Origin: Merluccius polli
Taxonomy: Eukaryota; Chordata; Actinopteri; Gadiformes; Merlucciidae
Reading direction: 5' to 3'
Length of the DNA stretch: 64,000 nucleotides
NCBI GenBank assembly: GCA_030340625.1
Contig: JAOPHQ010003128.1
Coordinates: 477,001-541,000 of the forward strand
The translations under genes and the position numbers were made by a program. The notes beneath the pieces are model-generated. The model did no database searches and was not told the DNA's origin. It saw nothing but the letters and a program-made list of their open reading frames with translations. Positions 24,660-34,311 of the stretch are shown in pieces (position 1 is the first letter of the stretch; the number at the start of each line of letters is the position of its first letter).

Positions 24660-24660
24660 G
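24600..24660 (+). repeat. (ATT)n microsatellite
   Basis: About 17 ATT units with one interruption (AGGCT). Confidence 0.9.
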
Positions 24661-25239
24661 TAATAGTTATAGCAGCAGCAGAAGTAAAACAGCTAGCATT
24701 TAAGTAATAGTAGCAGTAATAGCAGTAGCATTTTAGTATTAGCATTAGTGGTAGTATTTTGGAAATGTTTTGAAACCTAACAATCAAAACAACTTTACAT
24801 AATGTCACCTGACAATAAAAGGTTAAAGGACTTTAGTGCAATTATCACGTTAATTACCTCACGTTAGCCTCCGTTGCCAAGCTTTCAGTTAGGTCCCTAA
24901 ATCCATTTAGGGACCTAACTGACCTAACTTTACATTTTTAACATCAACATCGACATTTCATGCAAACCAAATGTAAAAATAACGATGTATAAGAGTATAC
25001 CTCTTGAAAAAAAAAACGTTTAAAATGCTGTTGTTTCATCAACTTACCAGTAATTGTTCTTGACGAGCAATTGAAATCAACGGAGCTCCGTCCCTTGTTT
25101 GGAACTATTGCGTCTCCATAACCCGGAAGTGTCGTCCGCCATTTTCTACCACGGGAGTCAATGGAAGTGTCGTAACTCTGTTTTCTACGGAAGAGTATTA
25201 GGGCCACATGAAGACAAAATATTTTTTTTAATTTCTGAG

Positions 25240-25440
25240 AAAAAAAGTCGAAATTTTCGAGAAAAAAGTCGAAATTTTCGAGAAAAATATTTTTTACGTT
25301 TCTGAGAAAAAAGTCGAAATTTTCGAGAAAAAAAGTCGAAATTTTCGAGAAAAAAAGTCGAAATTTTCGAGAAAAAAGTCGAAATTTTCGAGAAAAAAGT
25401 CAAAATTTTCGAGAAAAAAGTCGAAATTTTAGAGAAAAAT
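25240..25440 (+). repeat. Minisatellite, unit about 21 bp
   Basis: About nine units of GAAATTTTCGAGAAAAAAGTC with small length changes. The inverse array is at 26100-26310, so the pair could form a long stem. Confidence 0.9.
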
Positions 25441-25504
25441 AGTCACACTGCCAGGAACGGCGTCTTTCACAACAGAGCTGGTTCGTGTTTGATTTGCTGC
25501 TGAA

Positions 25505-25600
25505 ATGGATGACTTAATTCAGTGTTATTTCAGGATTGGGTTTAATAACAAGGAGATCCTTGGTGTCTTGGCGCAGAATCACAATATTGTTATTTCTGTC
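25505..25600 (+). pseudogene. N-terminal fragment of an integrase-core (rve-type) transposase
   Basis: MDDLIQCYFRIGFNNKEIL followed by VLAQNHNIVIS resembles the N-terminal helix-turn-helix of fish transposases with a retroviral-type integrase core. The reading breaks into the CA-rich array within about 32 codons. The family assignment is from memory of the motif and is tentative; it would explain the mobility of the flanking TIRs. Confidence 0.4.
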
Positions 25601-25604
25601 GCAC

Positions 25605-26015
25605 ACAGGCGGCCTACACTCTGACGACAGCACCCTCCCACCCCCCGACAGTCACACACTCACCCCAGCAAAGCACACCCATAGGCGGCTTACACTTAGC
25701 CCAGCAGAGCACACACACAGGCGGCCTACAGTCTGAGGACAGCACCCTCCCACCCCCCCAGACACTCACACCATTACCCCAGCAAAGCACACCCATAGGC
25801 GGCTTACACTTAGCCCAGCAGAGCACACACACAGAGGCGGCCTACAGTCTGAGGACAGCACCCTCCCACCCCCCCAGACACTCACACCATTACCCCAGCA
25901 AAGCACACACACAGGCGGCCTACACTCTGACGACAGCAGCCCCCCGACAGTCACACCATTACCCCAGCAAAGCACACACACAGGCGGTCTACACTCTGAC
26001 GACAGCACCCCTCCC
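25605..26015 (+). repeat. Tandem array, unit about 90 bp
   Basis: Four to five imperfect units containing GGCGGCCTACA, ACGACAGCACCCTCCCACC and CCCAGCAAAGCACAC. It opens short frames on both strands that are repeat artefacts. Confidence 0.85.
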
Positions 26016-26099
26016 ACCCCATTCCCCTTCTGTCGGAAGGCTCTGTTGTGAGTGAGGGGGACTCGTAGCGCTAGACCACTTCCACCGTTCCTGGCAGAT

Positions 26100-26310
26100 T
26101 TGTGACTTTTTTCTCGAAAATCTTGACTTTTTTCTCGAAAATTTCGACTTTTTTCTCGAAAATTTCGACTTTTTTTCTCGAAAATTTCGACTTTTTTCTC
26201 AGAAACTTAAAAAATATTTTTCTCGAAAATTTTGACTTTTTTCTCGAAAATTTCGACTTTTTTCTCGAAAATTTCGACTTTTTTTCTCGAAAATTTCTCG
26301 AAAAATATTT
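26100..26310 (-). repeat. Inverted copy of the 21-bp minisatellite
   Basis: About nine units of the reverse complement (TTTTTTCTCGAAAATTTCGAC) ending at the right TIR region. Confidence 0.9.
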
Positions 26311-26406
26311 TGTCTTCATGTGGCCCTAATACTCTTCCGTAGCTTACACTTAGCCCAGCAGAGCACACACACAATAATTTGTCTTCATGTGGCCCTAATA
26401 CTCTTC

Positions 26407-26514
26407 TACGGAAGAGTATTAGGGCCACATGAAGACAAAATATTTTTTTTAATTTCTGAGAAAAAAAATTTAAAAAAATATTTTGTCTTCATGTGGCCCT
26501 AATACTCTTCCGTA
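26407..26514. mobile_element. 108-bp miniature derivative of the same TIR family
   Basis: Its two ends, CTACGGAAGAGTATTAGGGC and its inverse, are almost perfect inverted repeats around an A/T-rich centre. It is essentially only TIRs. Confidence 0.75.
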
Positions 26515-26532
26515 GTTTTCTCTATAGCTCTG

Positions 26533-26700
26533 GGCAATGCTACAAAAAGAAGCCGTGCGCAGTGTGTCTGTGTTTCACTGCGATGCGTTGCCACAGGAAC
26601 ATATTTGCATACAGTTGGTGATGCCGAAAATATAAGCAAAAAAGGTGCCAGTTATCAACTTGTAGGTGAAAGAAAACACCTGTATACGTGAATGAGCGGT
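26533..26700 (+). pseudogene. Harbinger transposase remnant
   Basis: After the P-element TSD the sequence continues the HARBI1-like text (encoding GNATKRS-type residues), then HTVGDAENISK-like codons at 26610-26640. It matches 37866-37935 plus 39314-39360 of the golt1a-intron copy without the foldback insertion. Frameshifts and stops are present. Confidence 0.6.
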
Positions 26701-26760
26701 AGAGTGGCGGTAGCACGTCAGTCTTCAGATTCTGCGTGCTGGGTTCAATTCCCAAGTGAA
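26695..26760 (+). repeat. tRNA-like segment inside the Harbinger element
   Basis: GGTAGCACGTCAGTCTTCAG followed by GGGTTCAATTCCC resembles the D-arm/anticodon region and B box of a tRNA, closest in my memory to elongator tRNA-Met. The other copy at 39497-39560 has GGTAGCGCGTCAGTCTTGAG. It is not a tRNA gene: the acceptor stem does not close. It may be a captured tRNA-derived SINE head. Confidence 0.4.
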
Positions 26761-27460
26761 GTACATTTATGTGTATTTTAATAAGTTATATTTCTTATGT
26801 CATATGGAATACTTATTCATTAATGTTATGGAATTATCCAGTTTGGTAATCTAGATGGGGGTAAAAGGCATGATGATGGACAGGCAACATATGAACCCCG
26901 GTCGCTGGCGTTCAGCTCACATACTGATCCACCACACCACCGTCGCTACCTTCCAGCACATGCAATACGTTTCTTACATATAGGATGTATTTGAAATGAA
27001 TTCCCTAAATTACACAATAAAGCAAGTTGGAGGTTGCTTTTGCAATTTGCAATCATATGCACTCTATTGGGATTAATGGCGAACAATTCTTACGCATTCA
27101 CAGAATCTGCTGTTTTTTGCCAGAACACCTCCCTTGCCTTATTATGGGCAACTGTATCGCCCCTTGCCGTTATTTGCTTTTTAAACTCCATGAGTTTATA
27201 ATCACTACTTTCTCCTCCTGAGTGACATACACATCCCGTGTTCGCTCCGTCGGATCCATTGCGTCAAGGTGAATATCGTTGGGTTACGCCCATTTTATGT
27301 GAACGCGCATTGAAACTAAAGCGGAAAACCTGGCTTGACAAATTTAATTTAAGTGAGCTTCGTGGAACCGTTTAACTCTGATTGCGAGTTTCGTATTTAG
27401 CAATCGAGGTTTTCCCAAGAAAGCCTGGATATGTTCAGCGAGCTTCGTAGTATACCCCCC

Positions 27461-27551
27461 AGGTGTATACTTGCCCAGGTGTTTACCTGCCCAGGTGTAT
27501 CGACTAAGCCTCCGTCGATCGACTAAGCCGACTATTAGGGGGCAGCCCTAG
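27461..27551. repeat. Short tandem repeat at the Harbinger edge and resumed hAT sequence
   Basis: Three units of CCAGGTGTWTAC-like sequence (27459-27498) follow the Harbinger TIR; then the hAT/TIR element resumes with CGACTAAGCCTCCGTCG, as at 6247. Confidence 0.6.
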
Positions 27552-28009
27552 TTAAAGGCCATGGTGCAGGTTTAATTTTCTAATGAATCTGCGTATTTGC
27601 TTGTTGGTAATAAACATTTAAACTGTTATTCATTGTATTTGATGTTGTTGGGTATCACAAAACGTAATATAATACAAAAAGGTTGGTTTTTAGCCGTCTA
27701 TATTTTAGCAGTTCGCGATTGATTCTCATTTCCCCCACAATGCATTGCATGACGTCACATCGGTGAGACGACAGACCAAAGCCCGCCGTGAGACCATTGA
27801 GAGAGACGAGTAGAGAGAGGCTAGTAAGAGATTGTTCAGCAGATTATACAGATAAATACATATATATAGCCTAGATAGAGAGATAGATAGATAGACAGTT
27901 AGCTAGACAGCATAGAACGATAGATAAATAGATACATGGAGAGAGATAGCCAGATAGCATAGCGTAGCATAGACAGATAGCTAGATAGCTACACCCTCGA
28001 AGCGGTATA

Positions 28010-29760
28010 ATGCCGGGCTACTGTGCTTGTGCCGGTTGTAAACTGGACACAGCTCCATGGCTTCCCGAAGGACAAGGCAACCCTTCGACAGTGGGTTCAC
28101 TTTGTCCGAGTTAGGCGGGCACATTTTTCAACTACCTCCGTCACCGCCAATACCAAGATTTGCAGCGCGCATTTCAAGGAGGAGGACTACGACGAAGAGG
28201 ACGCCAGAATGGTATCACTCGGGTTGAAGACCAAGAGGCTGGCAAAGCTGATTCCGACCACCGGGCCGTCTGCACAGCACCTCTCCGCCTGCCGCTACCA
28301 CACCGAGAGGCACCGAGAAAGCAGAGCTGCTACGGTAAGCCTCACGCTAATGCATGTAATGTTTATCTGCGCGTTAGCTAACCCTGTGCATACTATACCG
28401 TGTTCCCTCTGACACCGCCTCCACTACAGTCATGATCAGTCTGAGATTAGAAAAGCACATTTCGTGATTCATGAAACTAAATTGTCCTGAAGTAAATGTC
28501 CAAAAGCTTGTCGTATCTAACTAGAAAGCACCATGACTAGTGTTTGTTTGGATCACTGGTGATCGTCAAGCGGCTTTCACAACAGCGCGTGTGTTTGACT
28601 ATTACGGTTCTTTCATATGTATTAAACGTGACTGTGTCGCTGACCCTTTTGAATTTGTTTGTGCAAGATGTTGATCGATGCTGCACAGCAGGAGACCGCG
28701 GACAGTGTCGACGTGAATGACCCCTTGCCCTCCACTTGTGACACTGGGACACAGTGCAATGTGAAGCCCCGTGGAAGGTCTCACGGTAAATGTTGTATTT
28801 TGGGTGGTCGATATGCTGTCTAAAACATACGTTTCCAAAATCTATGCATACAGGACATTTCCATACACAGATGAAATTAATACATAGCCTATGTCAAAAC
28901 ATAACCATGTAGATTTGCCATGATTGTCATATGTTTGGGTATGTTTACTACCTCTGCCACAGCTGTGCAGGTGAACCTGAAGCCCAAGATGGTCAGTGTG
29001 GGGACACAGACCCAAACTTCCCCCCCCCCTCACTAGTCCTGAACAGACCGATGATGAAGATGATCCGTCTGTCATCAGAGATTCATCGTGGGTGCCTGGA
29101 GGACATATGTCTGAGGATGAGGAGGAATTGTGTGAGGAGGAGCCATCTCACACCTGTGACCCCCACCAAAAGTGAGATAATTTAAAGCCAACATAGACCA
29201 ACTTTGCATTTTCCTTTTTGTGTATCTGGTAGAATTGAATTCCCCCCCGCTCTCTTTTTTGTTGTAGTGGCATTGACAAATTCATTGTTTGCCAAGAGGT
29301 GCTCATGAGCCTGTTTGCCCTCTGTCCGGCCTGTTGTGAGAAGTCGGATAGTAGGTTTTGTATACACAGCAGGCCATATCTGATTAGAAAATCAGAATAT
29401 CTAATTAAAATGTGATAGCCCTGACTGTCTGCCCACATTCAAATTTGTCTTGCCAGTTAATTTACAATGTATGTACCAGGCTTTAGGCTGTGGGTTTATG
29501 ATGCCATCATAAACATCATGTGTGTTTCATTGAAAACATTTGACCAGTAATGTACCGTACTTACTCTATATTGAAACCTGATATACTGTTGATTACTCTT
29601 TTTTTTTTTTTTTTTTTTTTACATATCTAGGTCTGTGCATCATGTGGCTACCAACGTTTCTGGCAAAACCTGCCAATGCTCCACAGGAACATGGTGTCTC
29701 GTATTTCGGATCCCACAATGTGCTCCAATGCTCACATATCCCAACCAATACCTTTAAACA
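28010..29760 (+). pseudogene. THAP-domain transposase of the Kolobok-like element, degenerate
   Basis: Exon 1 (28010-28334) starts MPGYCACAGCK, the N-terminal C-x4-C of a THAP zinc finger. It changes frame near 28060, then gives HGFPKDKATLRQW and ICSAHFKEEDY, supplying the Cys-x2-His pair. Plausible later exons are 28668-28787, 28963-29171 (acidic; MSEDEEELCEEE in one frame), 29268-29350 (GIDKFIVCQEVLMSLF) and 29631 onward (CASCGYQRFW, a zinc-ribbon-like start of the transposase body). The sequence then ends in stops, so the catalytic domain is missing. Donor sites GTAAGC (28335) and GTAAAT (28788) look usable. The THAP frameshift and lost catalytic region make it non-functional. Confidence 0.6.
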
Positions 29761-30330
29761 TTTATCATTCATAGAGTTACATTTATGCAAAAATACCAAT
29801 TAATTATGGGTGTGATAAATGCCCACAAAGTTGAAAGTTTAACTAGATACAAGACAGATTGTACTTGACAGTATGGATATGATCTACATCCAAGTCCAAA
29901 GCTGTTATATAAACAGAATTTAGAATTCAAGTTTAGGCATTGTACAGATTCAAACAGACATTAATTGTTATTGCGATACATAGTCTCCCTAGAAATATTT
30001 TAAAGCATAAAACTGGCTAATGCAGAACCAGCAGTTAGCTAGCAACGGCTTGGTGGTGGTTTTCTGCATGCTGCATGTTATGTTTTCTCTTTGTGTGCTG
30101 TTTATTGCTTTGTTTTTTTTACTTAGTTGTTGGTGGTGGGACCTCGCTGCTCTTGTGCCTGTCTTTAGTCACTGTACCCCATGTGGTTTTGCAAGGGGTT
30201 CTGCATGCTGCATGTCTGCCTGCTGCTCATTGTGTGTGCTGTGGTTTTATTTCTTTTGTTTGCATGAAATGTCTTTTATACAATTCAACATAACTTTGCC
30301 AATCATTGTACCTGGTAGTGCCTTGTCTAC

Positions 30331-30483
30331 AGGTCCTTTTCGGATTCTGATTTTCGCACAAGATTACAATCAAGGAAATGTTGCAAAAATGCTCCCTTTA
30401 CATCTCCATTTGACACTTTTCCCCATAATTCCTTGTAGTATTAGTAGGAAAGGGAGTAAGGAATGATAACCCGAAAAGGACCT
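30331..30483. mobile_element. 153-bp MITE
   Basis: AGGTCCTTTTCGGATT at the left and AACCCGAAAAGGACCT at the right form 16-bp inverted ends. No coding content. TSD unclear. Confidence 0.65.
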
Positions 30484-31855
30484 CTGTGTGTGCTTTTGTC
30501 TTTGGTCTTGCTCTATGTGCTTTTGATATCACTGCATGTATGTATGCATGCATGTGTGAGAGAGAGAGCTGACCCTCGGGTAAGACCACACTTACATGTT
30601 GACCACACTTATACATGTTGATTCTTTTTGTGCCTAACCATTTTTTGTGATTTGTTTACTTTATCAGGAACTTTCCAACCTGTCTCTTTGTTCAGTAATA
30701 TACTTGGGATAAACTAATAAACTGTTTTCATTGGAATGTACGTGTTCTGTGTATTTTATCACACAGGGCCGTTGAGCTATCACAACAGAACAAGCATGAC
30801 ATAATTCTTGAACTGAAAAATACTTGATTTTATTCATGTTGTGCCAATACGGTTTTTATTCATTGTCATCCAAACGAGGCCATTGAAAGCCATGATAGGT
30901 CTCATCACCACTCTGAAATTGTAGCCTGATGGTTGAAACCAGACAGGAGGGTAGAGGCTTCCTTCTATGAACACCATAAGGCCAGCGTATAGCCTGCCTG
31001 TACGCTGTGTACCGGTATTGCCTCGGGATAAGTAGGTTGGAAACTTAATTGTATACCTGTTTGTCATGCATGTTTATGCAACACATCTCTAGTCTAGTAA
31101 TGGTAAAATAAACAAACAATGAACATACTCGTGCCTGCTGGCTTGAAGGGGACCATGATCCTGCCTGAAATGTGAGTAGGTTATCTTTAGCACAAACGGA
31201 TTCAGGCAGCATGCCTCAAATCCTGGATGCTGAGTTAGGCACGTTACATCTGCTGGCCGCGGGGTGAGCTCCGCGGCCAGCGACCAAAACGCACTCGCTT
31301 CCCTACAACACAAGCTCTCCACCACAGTTTCCATGGGACGACACCGCCCACACAGACACGCTTACTACTCTCTCCCTCTCCCGGTAAGCAGTACCCTGAT
31401 GGGGAAAAAGTGTTATTGTATGCACTGCTGTTCATAGACCGCTCCAGCGCTCGTTGCCGCGATCTAAATGGTAGCTAGCGCGACTGACCAGCACACTTCG
31501 CCAACTCTCCACTCATTCTCCTCTGACCATGCATTTCATTGTCTTTGACGGCCATCGGCTCTCATTCGCCCTCTCACTTCTGACCGGTTCGAAATTATAT
31601 GGCTATGCTAACATAAATGTTATTTGTGGGTCTTGCCACCTCTTCCTCATCCCAGTTAGACGCCATAGTTCTAGTACAAGGCTGAGGCTACTTCCACCAC
31701 GTCTCACCGATGTGACGTCATCGCCGAATTGCGCTAAAAATAACCGTTACGACCAAAAACTACACTTTAACACAATTTTGGAGACATTTCTAACTTCATA
31801 TACATATCTTGAGTTCTTTATGTAGGCCTACCCATTAATCGAAAGTGGTGTTTAA
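30484..31855. other. Non-coding right part of the Kolobok-like element
   Basis: No ORF of interest. It contains a GC-rich perfect palindrome around 31253-31282 (GCTGGCCGCGG ... CCGCGGCCAGC). Confidence 0.5.
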
Positions 31856-32349
31856 CCTGCACCATGGCCTTTAACTTACAGCACTTTATGTGGACCATTA
31901 GTTATATTTTCGATTTATTTACAGAGCAATCCCTGCAAAGTTTTTAGGTAATAACTATAGAAGAGACTATAGGATTAGTGTGTGTCGGACGAGGGGGGCG
32001 TGGCATCACGATGGTGGCTCTCCATCGTGATGTCAGTCAGCCAACCCTACTAGAAGCCCCACTATACGCGAATTATCCGCGTGATGACAGTCAAGCCCCA
32101 CTATACGCGAATCGCCTGGCGGCCGATATTCTTATATATTATTCTGCTTGATGTGTGTATCCACGGTGTGGATTATTTGTTCAGCTTGTTTGGACTGAAT
32201 ATTAATTAAAAATGAATTAAAATTAAATGCTATTGAACATGTCATTATTATCATTTAAAAAATTAAAGTGACTGGTAAAAATAGATTATGACGGGATTGT
32301 TATGACCCTGCCAGTCAAAATGACGGACAACGAAAAAGTCTAGCGCAAC

Positions 32350-32354
<5 letters not shown>

Positions 32355-32427
<73 letters not shown>

Positions 32428-32452
32428 GTTGCGCTAGACTTTTTTTAAAAAC

Positions 32453-32484
<32 letters not shown>
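32355..32484. repeat. (TA)n tract with an inverted TIR fragment
   Basis: TA runs at 32355-32421 and 32457-32484 flank CAGAGGTTGCGCTAGAC (32423-32439), the right TIR of the neighbouring element in opposite orientation. It is probably the tip of a third copy. Confidence 0.8.
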
Positions 32485-32488
<4 letters not shown>

Positions 32489-32900
32489 CTTTCAACTGCT
32501 GTTGTTTGAGGCATGCCAGGACTAGCTCGAGCTTGTGCAGGAGCTGATGAAGAGAAAATAATTACATCATCTAAATAAAGCAACAAGGATTGCAAGCTTT
32601 GGTTACCAAATATTATATCCATTTGGCTTTTGTGAAATGTGCTTGGGACATGACTTAGGCCAAATCGTTTATGTTAGTTTTATGTCTTTCTCTTTTATCC
32701 AAACCTGATTGCAGCCGGTGGCCAGGTTGAACATGGGAAGAGAACCATTTGGCAACTGTTAAAGCATCCAATGGCTTTTCTATTCTAGGTAGGGGGAATG
32801 CATATGAGTTTGAGCATTCAGCAACCTTGCCATCTAACAATTGTTGGATGTGAGCTTTCATGTATGGTGGGATGCGGCTGTAACCCTGTAACTTCAAGCT
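32485..32900 (-). pseudogene. Ty3/Gypsy reverse transcriptase fragment
   Basis: On the minus strand 32897-32740 encodes GYSRIPPYMKAHIQQLLDG and PLPRIEKPLDALTVAKWFS, then after a deletion 32650-32540 encodes TFHKSQMDIIFGNQ and LLLYLDDVIIFSS. YLDD is the Gypsy RT catalytic box. The conserved middle of RT has been lost, and no LTR, protease or integrase is nearby. Remnant only. Confidence 0.75.
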
Positions 32901-32984
32901 TATACTTAACGCTTGAACTCATATCTAGAGGGAGGGGCGCCGAGGGACTCATATCTAGAGGGGAGGGGCGCCGCCAGGCACAAT

Positions 32985-33205
32985 TGGGGCGCCCGTAGGT
33001 CGTAGGTCCGACGCCCCCCCCCCCCCACGTTGACAATCGCGCGCTAGCACCCCCCCCGCTCAACAATCGCGCAACCGAAATGTTCCGCCAGCACCCCCCC
33101 CCCCCCCCCCCCCGCTCAACAATCGCGCAACTGAAATGCTCCGCCAGCACCCCCCCTCCCCCCGCTCAACAATCGCGCAACTGAAATGCTCCGCCAGCAC
33201 CCCAA
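32985..33205. repeat. Poly-C minisatellite
   Basis: Four units alternate C runs (7-18 bp) with CTCAACAATCGCGCAACYG and AAATGYTCCGCCAGCAC; the first also has GTAGGTCGTAGGTCCG. The spacer GACAATCGCGC is the reverse complement of that at 52930-53030 and 59185. Confidence 0.9.
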
Positions 33206-34311
33206 CTGGATACGTACGGTCCACCAAGATGTATTCAGTGAAGGTTTTGGGAAACGTTCTTTGGGAAAAATCTTCTTCTAAATAACCACCTGTCCAAATG
33301 ACACCACATTTGGTACACAGGCTCTATGGACATGTCTGATTAAAGGTTATATAAACAATTTTAATTGGATAAAAAATGTCCCACTTATGCGGAAATCCAA
33401 TTATTTACATTAGCAAACATTTTTCTATCAATCATAAATCCGTTTCAGAAGGTGCCAGGGCCAGAGACATACCCCTTAGCGTACCAAACTTGGTGTCAAT
33501 ATTTCTAAAAATGTCAGTATCCAGTATCACAAGTCCACATGGGAAAGGGCCTTGAAATAGGTAGGCACATAGAGGCCACCCCTTTAACAACCGTACCAAT
33601 TTGGTATCAATAGCTCAAAAAATGATGTCACAGTGTCAATTTTAATAAATTCTTAGCATTTATTCTCAAACCAGGATTCAGATTTGCTCCAAATCTCTTG
33701 GGTAGACTTATCCCATCGCCCACGAGTGACATGCCCCTGCCAATCTGGAAAAGTGAGGTCACTGGGGTCGGTGGTGCGTGTGGGCTGTGAATACCTTTCG
33801 AGACTGCTTGCAGATTTAATTTATTTGAGTTTTTTTGCTTATCGATTCATTGATGGCAGGCAGCATATGCCTAATACATTATCTGGAAATAACGCATATT
33901 TGTTAATTGATATGTCCAATTAAATAGATGATTATACAAGGTACGTATCATGAGGAGGCATGATACAATGTATGCAGTTAAAAATTGATTTCTATCAAGA
34001 CAAGCATTTAGAAAGCAAAAAAATGTGCATCAACAAAAAACTGCCTTGCTTCACAGTTTTAATGAATGTCTATCCTGTCTATTGTGTGGATGGCCTTTGG
34101 CCATGTACACCAGGGATCCTCCCTGATTGTGTCAGGGGATATCTCAAGTCTATCTGCTCCTACTATGACTGGTTAATGTTCACTCGGCTGCCCTTATAGG
34201 ATCTAGGTTCAAAGGCCACTTTAAAAAGAAGGGAACGCCTTCGCTGGGGTGAATGTGGATGGACAAGTGCAACAGAGAGAAGAGAAAGGATTTATGCAAG
34301 TAAAACAGCTT
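33206..34311. other. Upstream region of golt1a
   Basis: No repeat ends or coding exon are evident. It probably includes the golt1a promoter and 5' UTR; the start point cannot be fixed. Confidence 0.4.

Larger units (their letters stand above)
25186..26514. mobile_element. TIR element loaded with minisatellites, near the P-element right end
   Basis: Starts TACGGAAGAGTATTAGGG and ends with the inverse CCCTAATACTCTTCCGTA. The flanking hexamer GTTTTC (25180-25185 and 26515-26520) is a TSD: removing the element restores the P-element TIR seen intact at 11061-11090. Inside are two inverted minisatellites (25240-25440 and 26100-26310), a fragment of an integrase-like transposase and a CA-rich tandem array. 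A further short copy of the same family is fused at the right end (26407-26514). Confidence 0.75.
11061..26532 (+). mobile_element. Degenerate P-superfamily transposon with 8-bp TSD
   Basis: The left end CAGAGCTATAGAGAAAAC and the right end (reverse complement CAGAGCTATAGAGAAAAC) are inverted repeats, and the identity continues to ACAGAGTTRCGACAC once a MITE at 25186-26514 is removed. The flanking octamer GGCAATGC occurs on both sides (11053-11060 and 26533-26540), and the unsplit Harbinger at 37867-37874 has it once. An 8-bp TSD is the P-element hallmark and the interior encodes a P-type transposase pseudogene (11860-13145 and 24355-24589). Without inner insertions the element would be about 3 kb. 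Confidence 0.8.
11044..27460 (+). mobile_element. PIF/Harbinger element remnant, 5' truncated and split by the P-like element
   Basis: Only CTTATGTAGGCAATGC remains on the left (11045-11060); the right part resumes at 26533 and runs to the TIR GTAGTATACCCCCC ending at 27460. The sequence parallels 37857-37885 and 39314-40237 of the complete Harbinger copy in golt1a intron 3. Harbinger transposase remnants are recognisable in the right part. The 5' TIR and about 300 bp of the element start are missing. Confidence 0.7.
27556..31870 (+). mobile_element. Kolobok-like DNA transposon with TTAA target and THAP transposase remnant
   Basis: The ends AGGCCATGGTGCAGG (27556) and CCTGCACCATGGCCT (31870) are inverted repeats, flanked by TTAA on both sides (27552-27555 and 31871-31874). 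The unsplit copy 1 has a single TTAA at the same place (near 6294, CTAGTTAACTTACAG). A TTAA TSD plus a THAP-domain gene inside points to the Kolobok superfamily; piggyBac also uses TTAA but has no THAP domain. The right 2 kb is non-coding and holds a small MITE. Confidence 0.7.
11024..32049. mobile_element. Nested hAT-like element, second copy, interrupted
   Basis: The same octamer CTAGAAGC flanks both ends (11016-11023 and 32050-32057) as in copy 1 (5941-5948 and 6507-6514). The left end is TAGGGTTGGGCG and the right end CCAACCCTA. The hAT was therefore already inside the TIR element before the family spread. Its interior is interrupted by the Harbinger remnant and by the Kolobok-like element. 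A deletion near 32040 shortens its right end relative to copy 1. Confidence 0.75.

Noticed and set aside
25240..25440. Regular short repeats resembling a CRISPR array
   Set aside because: Units are head-to-tail without unique spacers, in a vertebrate genome, and are paired with an inverted array inside a TIR element.
33684..34199. Short ORFs upstream of golt1a considered as a neighbouring gene such as kiss1
   Set aside because: No FGLR-type peptide motif or signal peptide is visible; composition looks non-coding.
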